From positions 1 to 56,054 of the forward strand of contig CAZTVF010000020.1 of the NCBI GenBank assembly GCA_964616985.1: a stretch of 56,054 nt of DNA, in the 5' to 3' direction. The notes beneath the pieces were generated by a model. The model was given only the letters and a program-made list of their open reading frames with translations, made no database searches and was not told where the DNA came from. Source of the stretch: CAZTVF01 sp964616985 (GTDB lineage Bacteria; Planctomycetota; Phycisphaerae; SM23-33). Numbering within the stretch: the first letter of the stretch is position 1; each line of letters starts with the position of its first letter. Shown here one piece after another: positions 1 through 8,051 of this stretch. The translations under genes and the position numbers were made by a program.

Positions 1-884
1 GCGTCGACGTGGGTGTAGATCTCGGTGGTCGCCGTATCATTAAAAAAAAAAAAATCCTGAACGCTCCGAAGGTCGGCGCCGATCGATAGCAGTTGCGTTG
101 CGAAGCAGTGACGCAGCGTGTGCGGGCTTACGTGGCCGCGGACGCCGCTGCGGGCGACGTACTTCTTCACCGTGCGGAACACGTCTTCACGCAGCAGCCG
201 CCTGCCCGTGCGGGAGAGGAACAGCGTGCCGTGCGTGTCGGCCGGCGGGGGGCGGACGGCGAGATACGCCTTCACCAGGTCGCCGGCCTCCCTGGCCATC
301 GGGACGATCCGCTCCTTGGCGCCCTTGCCCAGCACGCGGATGACGCCCAGTTCAAAGCTCACGTCGGTCAACTTCAACCCGGCCAGTTCGCTCGCCCGCA
401 GCCCGCAGGCGTAGAGCAGGCCCAGCATGGCCTGGTCGCGATGGCTGAAGGTGTCGGCCTCGGGAACCGGGGCGTCGATGAGGGCGCGGGTGTTCTTGTC
501 GTCCAGAACCGTCGGCAGGCGGTGCCAAAGCTTGGGCGTATCGATGTCGGCAGAGACGTCGTGCGGCAGCACGCGCTGGATGACGAGGTAGCGGCAGAAC
601 ATTCGCACGGCCGCCAGGGCGCGGGCGATGGAGGCCACGCAGAGTCCCTCGCCCTTGGCGAATCGCAGGAAGCCCTCGATGTCGGCGGCGGAGATATCAG
701 CCAGCGTTCTGCCTTCGGCGCCCGACAGGTGGCGCAGAAAACGCACCAGGTCGCGCTGGTACGCCTTGCGGGTGTTGAGCGACAGGCCGCACTCGGCCTG
801 GAGGTAGTCCAGAAATCCGTGGAGGGGGAGGACGAACTCAGCTGGCGGCGAGCACAGGGATGCGGGCCGCTTTGTGGTTGTCAT
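1..884 (-). CDS. Tyrosine recombinase, XerC/XerD type (partial, corrupted by adapter sequence)
   Basis: The product is a site-specific tyrosine recombinase of the kind that resolves chromosome dimers at dif. The start ATG at 884 is followed by an N-terminal SAM-like core-binding domain (about residues 15-100), then the catalytic domain with ACGLRASEL (first catalytic Arg) and SPHTLRHCFATQLL (the HxxR box). The tyrosine motif TTEIYTHVD follows and the gene leaves the window. Between SIGADLRSVQ and TTEIYTHVD, Xer proteins normally have an LLGH segment that supplies a catalytic His. Here it reads DFFFFNDTA, which is the translation of poly-T plus adapter. The frame stays open, so a gene caller would accept it. 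The true gene is probably intact. XerC and XerD cannot be told apart from this fragment. Confidence 0.88.
   Translation of the reverse strand, partial: MTTTKRPASLCSPPAEFVLPLHGFLDYLQAECGLSLNTRKAYQRDLVRFLRHLSGAEGRTLADISAADIEGFLRFAKGEGLCVASIARALAAVRMFCRYLVIQRVLPHDVSADIDTPKLWHRLPTVLDDKNTRALIDAPVPEADTFSHRDQAMLGLLYACGLRASELAGLKLTDVSFELGVIRVLGKGAKERIVPMAREAGDLVKAYLAVRPPPADTHGTLFLSRTGRRLLREDVFRTVKKYVARSGVRGHVSPHTLRHCFATQLLSIGADLRSVQDFFFFNDTATTEIYTHVD
13..54. other. Illumina P5 adapter (reverse complement) plus 13-A homopolymer: assembly artefact
   Basis: Bases 13-41 are identical to the reverse complement of the first 29 bases of the Illumina P5 adapter (from GTGTAGATCTCGGTGG to the final CATT). They are followed by 13 consecutive A (42-54), the usual signature of a read running past its insert and adapter. 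On the minus strand this gives the peptide FFFFNDTATTEIYT. The likely native codons for TTEIYT (ACC ACC GAG ATC TAC AC) match the 3' part of P5, which would explain why an assembler joined adapter to genome here. This is not biological sequence. Confidence 0.95.
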
Positions 885-1026
885 TGCTGAAGGCTTCTTG
901 CTTGAGGGCGCGATACACCGGACAGGCCGTGTAACGGTCGGCGCATTGGCTGAAGGCCTGGAACAGGTTTCTCAGCGTCCAATGGTTGGCGCAACGGGTA
1001 TCGGATTTATTCGCGTAAGGGCACAC
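838..1026 (-). CDS. Small Cys-containing protein of unknown function (62 aa)
   Basis: I do not recognise this ORF. It begins with GTG at 1026, preceded by AGGAGA at a 5-6 nt spacing, which is the best ribosome binding site in this stretch. The product is basic and has four cysteines, in the contexts MCPY, DTRC, SQC and ACPVY, which could bind a metal. Its 3' end overlaps the start of the recombinase by 47 nt in another frame, so the pair may be translationally coupled, or the recombinase may start further downstream. The strong Shine-Dalgarno argues for a real gene; no family could be named. Confidence 0.5.
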   Translation of the reverse strand: MCPYANKSDTRCANHWTLRNLFQAFSQCADRYTACPVYRALKQEAFSNDNHKAARIPVLAAS

Positions 1027-1198
1027 GGTTCTCTCCTGATTCCATGTTGCCTGCTATTGCCGGTCTGACAATAAAAGCTATCGACATCGCGAGGATCGAT
1101 TCTTGAGAGATTCTGGAAAAGTCGGAGATGGAAATGGCCGAGGGGTGCGGCGCTTTCCTGTGAACCGGGAGTCAAGATCGCGAGGGTCGATTCTGGGG

Positions 1199-4177
1199 TT
1201 ACAGGCGGCCCCGCGTGATTTCCGTTCGCAGATAGGCGGTGTTGTCGCAGAAGGAGTTGGCGGCGCCGCTGAGATTGGCGCGGCTGAAGGTGACGCTGGA
1301 GGGATCGGGCGCGGCGGAGACGGCGGCATCGAGCAGAATCTCGCCCGCGGCCCCGTCGATCGCCAGGAGCGACAGCGGCACGAGGGCGGCCAGTTCGTAG
1401 CCGGTCTGGTCGTTCCGCGTCGCCAGGCGGATCTCGGGCGCGGGCTCCTGCCGTCCTGCGTGCTGGCGGTAGGCGGTGGCGGCTGCGGCGGCGGTGGCGG
1501 GCAGCAGGAAGACTTGGCCGATGTCTTTGCCGCCGGGCATGGAGCCGTAGATCTCGATGACCGAGGCGTCCCACACCTGTGCGCCCTGCCGCTGGATGCG
1601 GTCTCGCACGGTGGCGTGCACGGCGAGGTCGGGGCCGGCGATGGCGAAGCGGATGTGGCCCAGGTCGCCCATCGCCAGCGGCGGGCAGGCGGCCACCGCG
1701 GCGGATACGTGGTCGAGCCCCACGGCCTCGCCGGCAGGGATGCGGCAGCGGCGCTGGCCATCGACGTAGATGGCCGAGCCCAGCAGGCCATCGCCGGTTG
1801 CCTCGATGCACACGCGTGCGGCGTGCGGCGCCAGGGTGAGGGTGAGATCGTGGGTCGCCTGCCGGCCGGGGGCGAGGTCGTAGTCGAACGTCGCGGCCCC
1901 CTCGAGGCGCGCGTCGCCGGCGGGCGATGTGCGCACGGTGGCCGTGCCGCGGGCGGGCAGGTCGCCGGCGTTGCGGACGATCAGCCGCACCGCCTGCGGC
2001 GTGCCCGTCGGCAGCGAGATCGTCATGGGCATCTTGGCCGTGAACGCCTGCAGCGGCCCCGCCTCCAGCGTCGCAAAGGGGATGGGGCGCGGGGTGAGCG
2101 ATTTCTCGTCCGCGGGCGAAGCGGCGGTGGCGCGCGGCCCGGCCTGGGGCGTGAAGGGCTTGAACCCACCCGCCGGCGCGGGCGAGTCGGCGGCGAGCCG
2201 GAAGTCGCCGCTGGCGGCGTCGATGAAGCGAGGATCGGCCAGGCGGCCTCGGGCATCGTAGCCGGCGGCCTGCCAGGCGGCGAAGTCCAGGCCGGCCAGT
2301 TTCGCCTCGGCCGCGGTCGACCAGTAGAGGTTGCCCTCGGCCTCGAAGCGGTGGCGCGCGGCGTCGCCGCGGAGCAGTTCGCCCGTGCTGCCCAGCACGA
2401 TGTTGTGGTGCAGGGTCAGGCCTCGCATCGCCTCGCCGCGGCCGGTCACGATGTCGGCGGTCTCGCTGTCGGCGAGGATGTTGTTGCGGACGATGTTGTT
2501 GCTGCCGTAGTGCTGGAGGAAGCCGCTGGTGGTGCGGTAGCAGATGTTGTCCTCGATGACGATGAAGCTGCTGCCTTCGTCGGTGTACAGGCCGGGACCC
2601 AGCTTGCCGCAGCCGCGGCAGTCGTGGATAACGTTGCCGCGGAGGATCGTGCCGGGCAACAGGCCCACGGTGTAGATGCCGCCGAGGTCGTTCATCACGC
2701 CGCGGCCGATGTCGTGGATGTGGTTGTGCTCGATCACGTTGTTGCGGGCGTGCACGTGCCCGTAGCCCCACGTCCATCCGACGGAGATGCCTGTCTCGTC
2801 GAAGTCGTACACGTGATTGTGATGCACGTGGTTGCAGCCGCTGTCGCCGATCCAGATGCCGTCGGCGGAGGGATAGAGCTTGCCGCCGTCGTGGATCTCG
2901 CAGTCGCAGACCGTCGTCCACATGCCGCCCAACTGCACCTCGCCGGGCAGGTCTTCATCCAGCGGCCCCCAGCCGGCCACGACGCTGTCCATGCCCTCGA
3001 ACGAGGGCAGGCCGTTGAAACTCTGCTTGCGGAGGGGGCCCTCGTGGTTGATCTTCACCCCGCCGCCGCCCAGGTCGTGCACGTGGCAGGCGGCGATGCG
3101 GCAGTGGTCGCTGCCGCGGCGGACTTCGATGCCGAACTGCGCCACATGGGCCACCTCGCAGGCGGCCAGGCGGCAGTGCGACGCCCCCTGCAGCACCACC
3201 GCGCCGGGCAGGATGTACGATGCCTGCGTAGCGTTGGGGTTGCACCGCGGCAGGCGGAAGTCGGCGTGATGGAAGGCCAGGCCCTCGAAGTGGACGTGCG
3301 CTACGCGGGCGCCCTGGCGCCGGGGTTCGCCCCGGAGCATCACGAGCGTTTCCAGCCGCGGCGCGATGGCGACGAACGTCTGGCGATTCTCGCCGGACAG
3401 CGGCATGTAGTACACGGTGGCCGCCTGGCGGTCGAGATACCATTGCCCCGGAGCGATGGCCTCGGCGACATTCTCGATGTAGTAGCGGCAGGGCAGGCCG
3501 CCCTCGGCCCACAAGTCGTGGCGGGTCTTGTGCTCGAAGCTCACGATGCATCTGGCCACGTCGACGGCGGCGATGTGCAGCCGGTTCTCGAACCAGTGGT
3601 GCAGCGTGACAAGCTCGACGTCCGGAAGGTTCGACCATGGCTGGATCTCGCCGGGTGCGAACTGCGCGGTCCCCACGGGGAAACGCCAGTACGAGCCGTG
3701 CCCCTCCGGCAGATCGGCGAAGCGGTAGTAGCCTTCGGCCGGCAGCCGCGGGCGAGAGCGCCGCTGTCCGTCCACGAACATCTGCGTGAAGTCCCAGCCG
3801 GCATCGACGGAGGCGGCCCAGCACGGGCGGCCGAGGAACGTGGTGTCGCGCCAGCCCGCGATGGGCTGGCCGCCGCTGATGACGGGCCGTTCGCCCGCGG
3901 CGGCGCGGTAGGTAATGGGGCAGGCGGCCGTGCCGCTGTCGCAGGGCTCCAACTGAAGCGTGCGCGGCAGGAAGTACGTGCCGCCGGCTACGACGATCTC
4001 GACCGGGCCGTCCAGGCGGCCGTGACTGTCGCGCAGACGTCGCACCGCGTCGCGCGCGGCCTCAAGGGTCGCCAGGGGTCCGTCCACGCCATTGGCGGCG
4101 GGTGAAGGAACGCGGCCGGACCAGCGGTCGTCACCGGCGGGGGAGACGAAGATCAATACCGTTGTTGATGTTGCCAC
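1199..4177 (-). CDS. Right-handed parallel beta-helix protein with C-terminal CBM9-like domain
   Basis: This large protein (about 992 aa) is probably a polysaccharide-binding or polysaccharide-cleaving factor. It starts with FVSPAGDDRWSG and GPLATLEAARDAVRRL, the usual entry to pectate-lyase-like beta-helix proteins. A long run of helix rungs rich in Asn and His follows (for example HHNHVYDFDETGISVG and IVRNNILADSE). The last 200 residues (IRFAIAGPDLAVHATVRD, DASVIEIYGS, RNDQTGYELAALVPL) resemble a family 9 carbohydrate-binding domain. The frame is open to a TTG at 4285, but those extra 36 residues look non-coding, so the GTG at 4177 next to the conserved start was chosen. No signal peptide is evident. 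It lies downstream of the DUF6785 gene and may share its transcript. The exact substrate is unknown. Confidence 0.82.
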   Translation of the reverse strand: MATSTTVLIFVSPAGDDRWSGRVPSPAANGVDGPLATLEAARDAVRRLRDSHGRLDGPVEIVVAGGTYFLPRTLQLEPCDSGTAACPITYRAAAGERPVISGGQPIAGWRDTTFLGRPCWAASVDAGWDFTQMFVDGQRRSRPRLPAEGYYRFADLPEGHGSYWRFPVGTAQFAPGEIQPWSNLPDVELVTLHHWFENRLHIAAVDVARCIVSFEHKTRHDLWAEGGLPCRYYIENVAEAIAPGQWYLDRQAATVYYMPLSGENRQTFVAIAPRLETLVMLRGEPRRQGARVAHVHFEGLAFHHADFRLPRCNPNATQASYILPGAVVLQGASHCRLAACEVAHVAQFGIEVRRGSDHCRIAACHVHDLGGGGVKINHEGPLRKQSFNGLPSFEGMDSVVAGWGPLDEDLPGEVQLGGMWTTVCDCEIHDGGKLYPSADGIWIGDSGCNHVHHNHVYDFDETGISVGWTWGYGHVHARNNVIEHNHIHDIGRGVMNDLGGIYTVGLLPGTILRGNVIHDCRGCGKLGPGLYTDEGSSFIVIEDNICYRTTSGFLQHYGSNNIVRNNILADSETADIVTGRGEAMRGLTLHHNIVLGSTGELLRGDAARHRFEAEGNLYWSTAAEAKLAGLDFAAWQAAGYDARGRLADPRFIDAASGDFRLAADSPAPAGGFKPFTPQAGPRATAASPADEKSLTPRPIPFATLEAGPLQAFTAKMPMTISLPTGTPQAVRLIVRNAGDLPARGTATVRTSPAGDARLEGAATFDYDLAPGRQATHDLTLTLAPHAARVCIEATGDGLLGSAIYVDGQRRCRIPAGEAVGLDHVSAAVAACPPLAMGDLGHIRFAIAGPDLAVHATVRDRIQRQGAQVWDASVIEIYGSMPGGKDIGQVFLLPATAAAAATAYRQHAGRQEPAPEIRLATRNDQTGYELAALVPLSLLAIDGAAGEILLDAAVSAAPDPSSVTFSRANLSGAANSFCDNTAYLRTEITRGRL

Positions 4178-4340
4178 GGAGGCTCTTTCGTTCGCCTGCG
4201 GCGCTTGGTGCCGTCGGCCGGAATGAGACGCACCATTGACGAATGAGGAAGCGGCCTCAGGAAGCCCAAGCGACACAGCCTCCAAAGCCTGTGCTACGCA
4301 TCATGACTTAGGCGCAGCGCCGGGCCGCCCACGGGCAGCG

Positions 4341-6374
4341 TCAGTTTCTCGTGCGGAACAGGACCGGGGGCTGTGTGCCCGTCTTGAGGAAGTAGATCAG
4401 GCCGATGAGGGCGAAGATCAGGCCGGCGGCAAACTCACCGGCGATCAGGCCGATGAAGATGGGCTTGTTCTTGCGGTAGGAGTCGCCGCCGCCGAACTTC
4501 GTGATGGCCGACTTGATCAGCCAGCCCAGGAAGAAACTGGCGGCGAAGTACTGGCTGCCCGCGGTGCCCCACAGCAGGAACAGCACCGGGTGCAGCGGCC
4601 ACCACTGGTAGCGCAGACGCATGATGCTCGCCCCGACCACCAGCGCCAACCCGCCGCCCAGGCCCCACAGGAACGTGCCGGTGGGGACCCACTGGCCGAG
4701 GTCGAACCCGGCCGCGCGGGCCTCGGGTGTCTCGAACTTCGGCAGTTGCGAGTTGAAGTAGGTGAAGACCTTGTTGGCCGGGTGGCTGAGCCAGTTGTCG
4801 CCCGTCGCGCCGTAATTGTACTGCAGGAACAGCGTGACCACGACGCCCAGCACCATCGCCCCCAGCACCGACAGCACCAGCACCGGGCTGAGGCGCGTGG
4901 GCTTGACGCCCTGCTTCTCGGAGAATCGCAGCGAGTTGGCTACCAGCGGCATGAGGCAGACCTTGGGATCGATCGTCATCACCGCCGCCAGCAAGGCCAG
5001 CGTGATCAGCGTGGTGGGGCCCAGCGCCGCGATGCCGAACAGGCCCACCATCACGCCCACAGGCTGCCAGCTGGGCTGAATCATGAACATGCCCGTCTCG
5101 ACGTTGATGCGCGTGACCATCAGGAACAGCAGGCCCATCAGCAGCACGAACAGCGTCGCCGGCACCCAGTGCAGGTGCACCAGAAGCACCAGCATCAGCA
5201 CTATGCCCGCCGCCGACAGCAGCGCGATCCGGCAGGCCCAGACGACGACCCGCTCGGCGCGTTCGCGCGTGGGGACGGCCAGGGCGTTGAGCAGCACGTT
5301 CCAGTAGAACCGCCGCCCGATGTAGAACACCATGATGCCCATGCCCAGGTACGAACCGAAATATTGCCACGAGAACAGCCCCGTGCCCGTCTCGTAGTCG
5401 CCCGCGAGGTCGACGTTGAAATCCAGCAGCACCAGGTACACCACCGCGTACGCCAGCAGGCTGATGCCCAGCGAGAACGAAATCTCGCTGGCCAGCAGGT
5501 AGGCAAAACCCACCGCCACGAAGATGAGCTTGGGGTCCATCAGGAAGTCACGGAAGCCGCAGTTGGAGTACACCCAGGGCCACTTGGCCGCGATGGCCGG
5601 CCGCAGGTCGATGTCCAGCGGGATCTGCACGGTCGACCACTTCCACGCATACGCGCCGTTGACCAGCAGGATGATGGCGGCCGGCACGAAGCCCATCCAG
5701 AAGCGAGGATTGCGGAAGATGTTCGCGATGTAGTTTTCGCCCGCCCCCTCCAGCAGCTCGCTGGCGAAGTCGGCCACCGGGTATCGCAGTCGCTCTCGAT
5801 GCGCCCACTGGCGGTGCACCAGCAGCACCAGCGCAATGCCCCCGATGAAACTGAGCCCGAACAGCGGCAGCCAGAACGAGTATGGCCGCACCCACGAGCC
5901 CCAGGGCACCTTGTCCCACGCGATGAAACTGGTGAAGCTTCGCTTGGCCTGCAGGCCGGTCTTAAAATTGGTGACGACGTCGTTGTATGCGTTGTCGGGC
6001 ACCTCGGTCAGCATGGCCGGGGGCACGTAGTCCAGGACGTGGTTGTTCTGCCAGGAGATATTCTGCTGGTTCAATTCGTAGGGCATGACCAGCGTGTTGT
6101 TGAACGTCCACAGCATGCCCGGGCCCGGGATGACGCACGCGGCGAGCATCAGCGAGATGATGACGGCCCACTCGGGCCCGCGGAAGTTGAATCGCCCCAT
6201 GAGCCGCAGCAGCGGGTTCACCAGCAGCAGGCCGACCAGCAGCAGGCCGTACACGCTGTTGGGGACAAGATCGCTGGCGACGTAGGCCTGCTTGAGGATC
6301 CAGTCGTTGACCCAACCCACAGAGGCAATGCCCAGTCCAACCAGCAGCCCGATCAATAATGCTCTAACCGTCAT
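4341..6374 (-). CDS. Polytopic membrane protein, DUF6785/DUF6784 type
   Basis: This 677-aa inner-membrane protein has roughly 14 hydrophobic segments spread along its length, beginning with ALLIGLLVGLGIASVGW. The family, common in Planctomycetota and Verrucomicrobiota, looks transporter-like and has been compared with oligopeptide transporters; no substrate is established. Typical stretches are FNFRGPEWAVIISLMLAAC near the N-terminus and TRINVETGMFMIQPSWQP in the second half. The ATG at 6374 has GAGGAG about 15 nt upstream. The neighbour downstream on the same strand is the beta-helix protein, which suggests uptake of its products, but this is inference. The family call is from memory of the pattern. 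Confidence 0.78.
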   Translation of the reverse strand: MTVRALLIGLLVGLGIASVGWVNDWILKQAYVASDLVPNSVYGLLLVGLLLVNPLLRLMGRFNFRGPEWAVIISLMLAACVIPGPGMLWTFNNTLVMPYELNQQNISWQNNHVLDYVPPAMLTEVPDNAYNDVVTNFKTGLQAKRSFTSFIAWDKVPWGSWVRPYSFWLPLFGLSFIGGIALVLLVHRQWAHRERLRYPVADFASELLEGAGENYIANIFRNPRFWMGFVPAAIILLVNGAYAWKWSTVQIPLDIDLRPAIAAKWPWVYSNCGFRDFLMDPKLIFVAVGFAYLLASEISFSLGISLLAYAVVYLVLLDFNVDLAGDYETGTGLFSWQYFGSYLGMGIMVFYIGRRFYWNVLLNALAVPTRERAERVVVWACRIALLSAAGIVLMLVLLVHLHWVPATLFVLLMGLLFLMVTRINVETGMFMIQPSWQPVGVMVGLFGIAALGPTTLITLALLAAVMTIDPKVCLMPLVANSLRFSEKQGVKPTRLSPVLVLSVLGAMVLGVVVTLFLQYNYGATGDNWLSHPANKVFTYFNSQLPKFETPEARAAGFDLGQWVPTGTFLWGLGGGLALVVGASIMRLRYQWWPLHPVLFLLWGTAGSQYFAASFFLGWLIKSAITKFGGGDSYRKNKPIFIGLIAGEFAAGLIFALIGLIYFLKTGTQPPVLFRTRN

Positions 6375-6671
6375 GGTATCGCAGCACGCTCCTCAAGCGG
6401 ATTCACGGCTCACTCGGGTTTCTTCCATAGGAGACAGTCCCAGAGGATACGCATTTCCACCTGGGAGTAAAGACTGTTTAACCCGCCGCCTACCGGGGCG
6501 ATCCGTGAAAAGCAAATACTTGGGGAGTGATTGCCCGCTTGTCCGCGGCCAGAGGTGAGGGCTGGTGTACGGGCTCCAGCCGGATCTCGCGGCCTGCAGC
6601 GCCGCCGACAGCGCCTTGGGCGGCTGCCACGGCCGAGGTATGGCCTGTCGCGTCCTTCTGCGTAAGGGGTC
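6375..6671. other. Intergenic stretch, no gene seen
   Basis: This separates the DUF6785 gene from the propeller-like gene upstream of it. No ORF here has a believable composition. On the minus strand a TTTACT and a TATCCT lie 16 nt apart (around 6455-6480) and could be a weak promoter for the DUF6785 gene. Confidence 0.4.
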
Positions 6672-7769
6672 TTACTCCGTCGGCATCGCGATGCTCTTGA
6701 GCACGGGCTTCTTGGAGTCGCCGGCGACGTAGTACAGCGTGCCGCCGCGGACGGCCACCGCGTGGGCCTTGACGCCAAGGTCGGTGTGCTTGCCCCCGGG
6801 GCCATGGAGCATTACGCGGGTGCCGCCTTCGGCCCAGGGACCGTCGGTGGTGACGAGCGTACCGTCGTCGAGCAGGGCGTGAGGAAAAGATTGCGATGGC
6901 ACGTCGGGCAACTTGTCCCGGGCGCCGGTCTCGAGGTCCACAAGCTGCAGCGTGGTCAGGACAGGGGCAGTCGTCGGCGCCGGCGGTCGGAAGGCGACCC
7001 TCTTGAACGACGGGCTCACCAGGGGCACGTTGGCCACCGAACTCAACGGCCCGATCTCTCGCACGGTGTTGCCGTCGGCGTCCACCACCGTCAGCCGGCC
7101 GACGTCGCGGATCGCCTTCTCCGTCAGCCCCGCCTGGCTGTCAGGGACGGTCACCGCCAACAGCCGCGTGCCCTCCTTGTTCGCCTTCAGGACCATGACC
7201 GGCGTCTTCATCGAGTTCTTCTTTTCATCCGTCAGGCGGTAGATCTCGGTCGGCACGATCAGTCCATCGGCCCGCGTGAGGGTCATGGCCATGCGGTCGC
7301 TGCCCACCCAGATCGCCCTGCCCCGGGCGGGGCCGATCTTGTGGCCGGTGTACCGCTTCAGATCGATCCAGTAGGCCACGTCATCAGGCATCGGCAGGTT
7401 GGCATCGGCGCCTGCGGGCCGGTTGGGCGAAAGGACGGCCAGGAGTTTTGCGCTGTCGGGTGAGAAGGCGAATGCGTTGCAGCTGGCGTCGACGGCTTCG
7501 GGCAGCATTTCGCCCAGTTCGGCGTACGTACCGGAGGCGAGGTTCACCAGCGTCACCACGCGCCGGGCGACTTTCGAGGCCGTTGGCCGATGGCTCATGA
7601 CCGCGGCCATCTGGCCATCAGGCGAGATCTGCAGCGTGACCGGGCCGGGGTAGACGTCGCCCGGCGGCAGGGGGATGTTCGCCTCCGCAGGCTGCGGCTG
7701 GGCCGCCGCGGCGCCGCACAGCAGGCAGACGAAGAGGGTGGGATACGTCAGTGCGCGATGTAGTCTCAT
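6672..7769 (-). CDS. Secreted TolB-like / beta-propeller-like protein of unknown function
   Basis: The 365-aa product has a signal peptide (TLFVCLLCGAAAAQPQP) and should be exported. The mature part repeats blade-like patterns such as ISPDGQMAAVMSH, FSPDSAKLLAVLSP, LTRADGLIVPTEIYRL and ALLDDGTLVTTDGPW, as seen in TolB/WD40-like propellers. No catalytic motif is visible. The start at 7769 is well supported by AGGAGA six bases upstream. It may be a binding or scaffold protein; a specific role cannot be given. Confidence 0.7.
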   Translation of the reverse strand: MRLHRALTYPTLFVCLLCGAAAAQPQPAEANIPLPPGDVYPGPVTLQISPDGQMAAVMSHRPTASKVARRVVTLVNLASGTYAELGEMLPEAVDASCNAFAFSPDSAKLLAVLSPNRPAGADANLPMPDDVAYWIDLKRYTGHKIGPARGRAIWVGSDRMAMTLTRADGLIVPTEIYRLTDEKKNSMKTPVMVLKANKEGTRLLAVTVPDSQAGLTEKAIRDVGRLTVVDADGNTVREIGPLSSVANVPLVSPSFKRVAFRPPAPTTAPVLTTLQLVDLETGARDKLPDVPSQSFPHALLDDGTLVTTDGPWAEGGTRVMLHGPGGKHTDLGVKAHAVAVRGGTLYYVAGDSKKPVLKSIAMPTE

Positions 7770-7949
7770 GGGTTCTCCTATGCCTTCTCCGGGGGCCCTT
7801 GCGGGGGCAAGGGCGTACCGCTGTCCAAAGCTTGCTCTACAGCTTAGGCCTGTACGCAGCGGCAGCGCGGAGTTTGATGCAAGGATTTTCGCGGGGCGGC
7901 AGTGGACGGGTGGCGGCCTGATGGCGCGATCTGTGGAATGGGTGGGTCG

Positions 7950-7975
7950 GGTGGCGGCCTTCCGAGGCCGCCACC
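7950..7975. repeat. Perfect 11-bp hairpin with TCCG loop
   Basis: GGTGGCGGCCT and AGGCCGCCACC flank a TCCG tetraloop between the propeller gene and thiE. A related, imperfect copy (GGCGGCGGCCT...AGGCCGCCACC, enclosing a smaller CCTGCCGCAGGCAGG palindrome) follows at about 7998-8038, just past the thiE stop. There is no T-tract, so this is more like a repeated extragenic palindrome than a classic terminator. The rest of the 7770-8051 gap holds nothing else I can identify. Confidence 0.6.
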
Positions 7976-8051
7976 AGCGGTGCCAGAGGTTCCGGGCGGC
8001 GGCCTGGGCTTGCCTGCCGCAGGCAGGAGGCCGCCACCGTTCAGACGGGTC

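Noticed and set aside
42..54. Poly-A tract as a slippery site or regulatory element
   Set aside because: It directly follows 29 bases of P5 adapter sequence, so a sequencing artefact explains it fully.
93..890. Plus-strand 265-aa frame at the left end
   Set aside because: It is the mirror of the minus-strand Xer recombinase, whose motifs are unmistakable. The plus frame has unnatural composition.
1103..4105. 1000-aa plus-strand frame opposite the beta-helix gene
   Set aside because: Long antisense frames arise from third-position GC bias. The minus strand has conserved domains; this one is low-complexity Ala/Val/Arg/Gly.
4236..6359. 707-aa plus-strand frame rich in Gln, His and Arg
   Set aside because: Mirror of the DUF6785 membrane protein, where hydrophobic codons give polar residues on the opposite strand.
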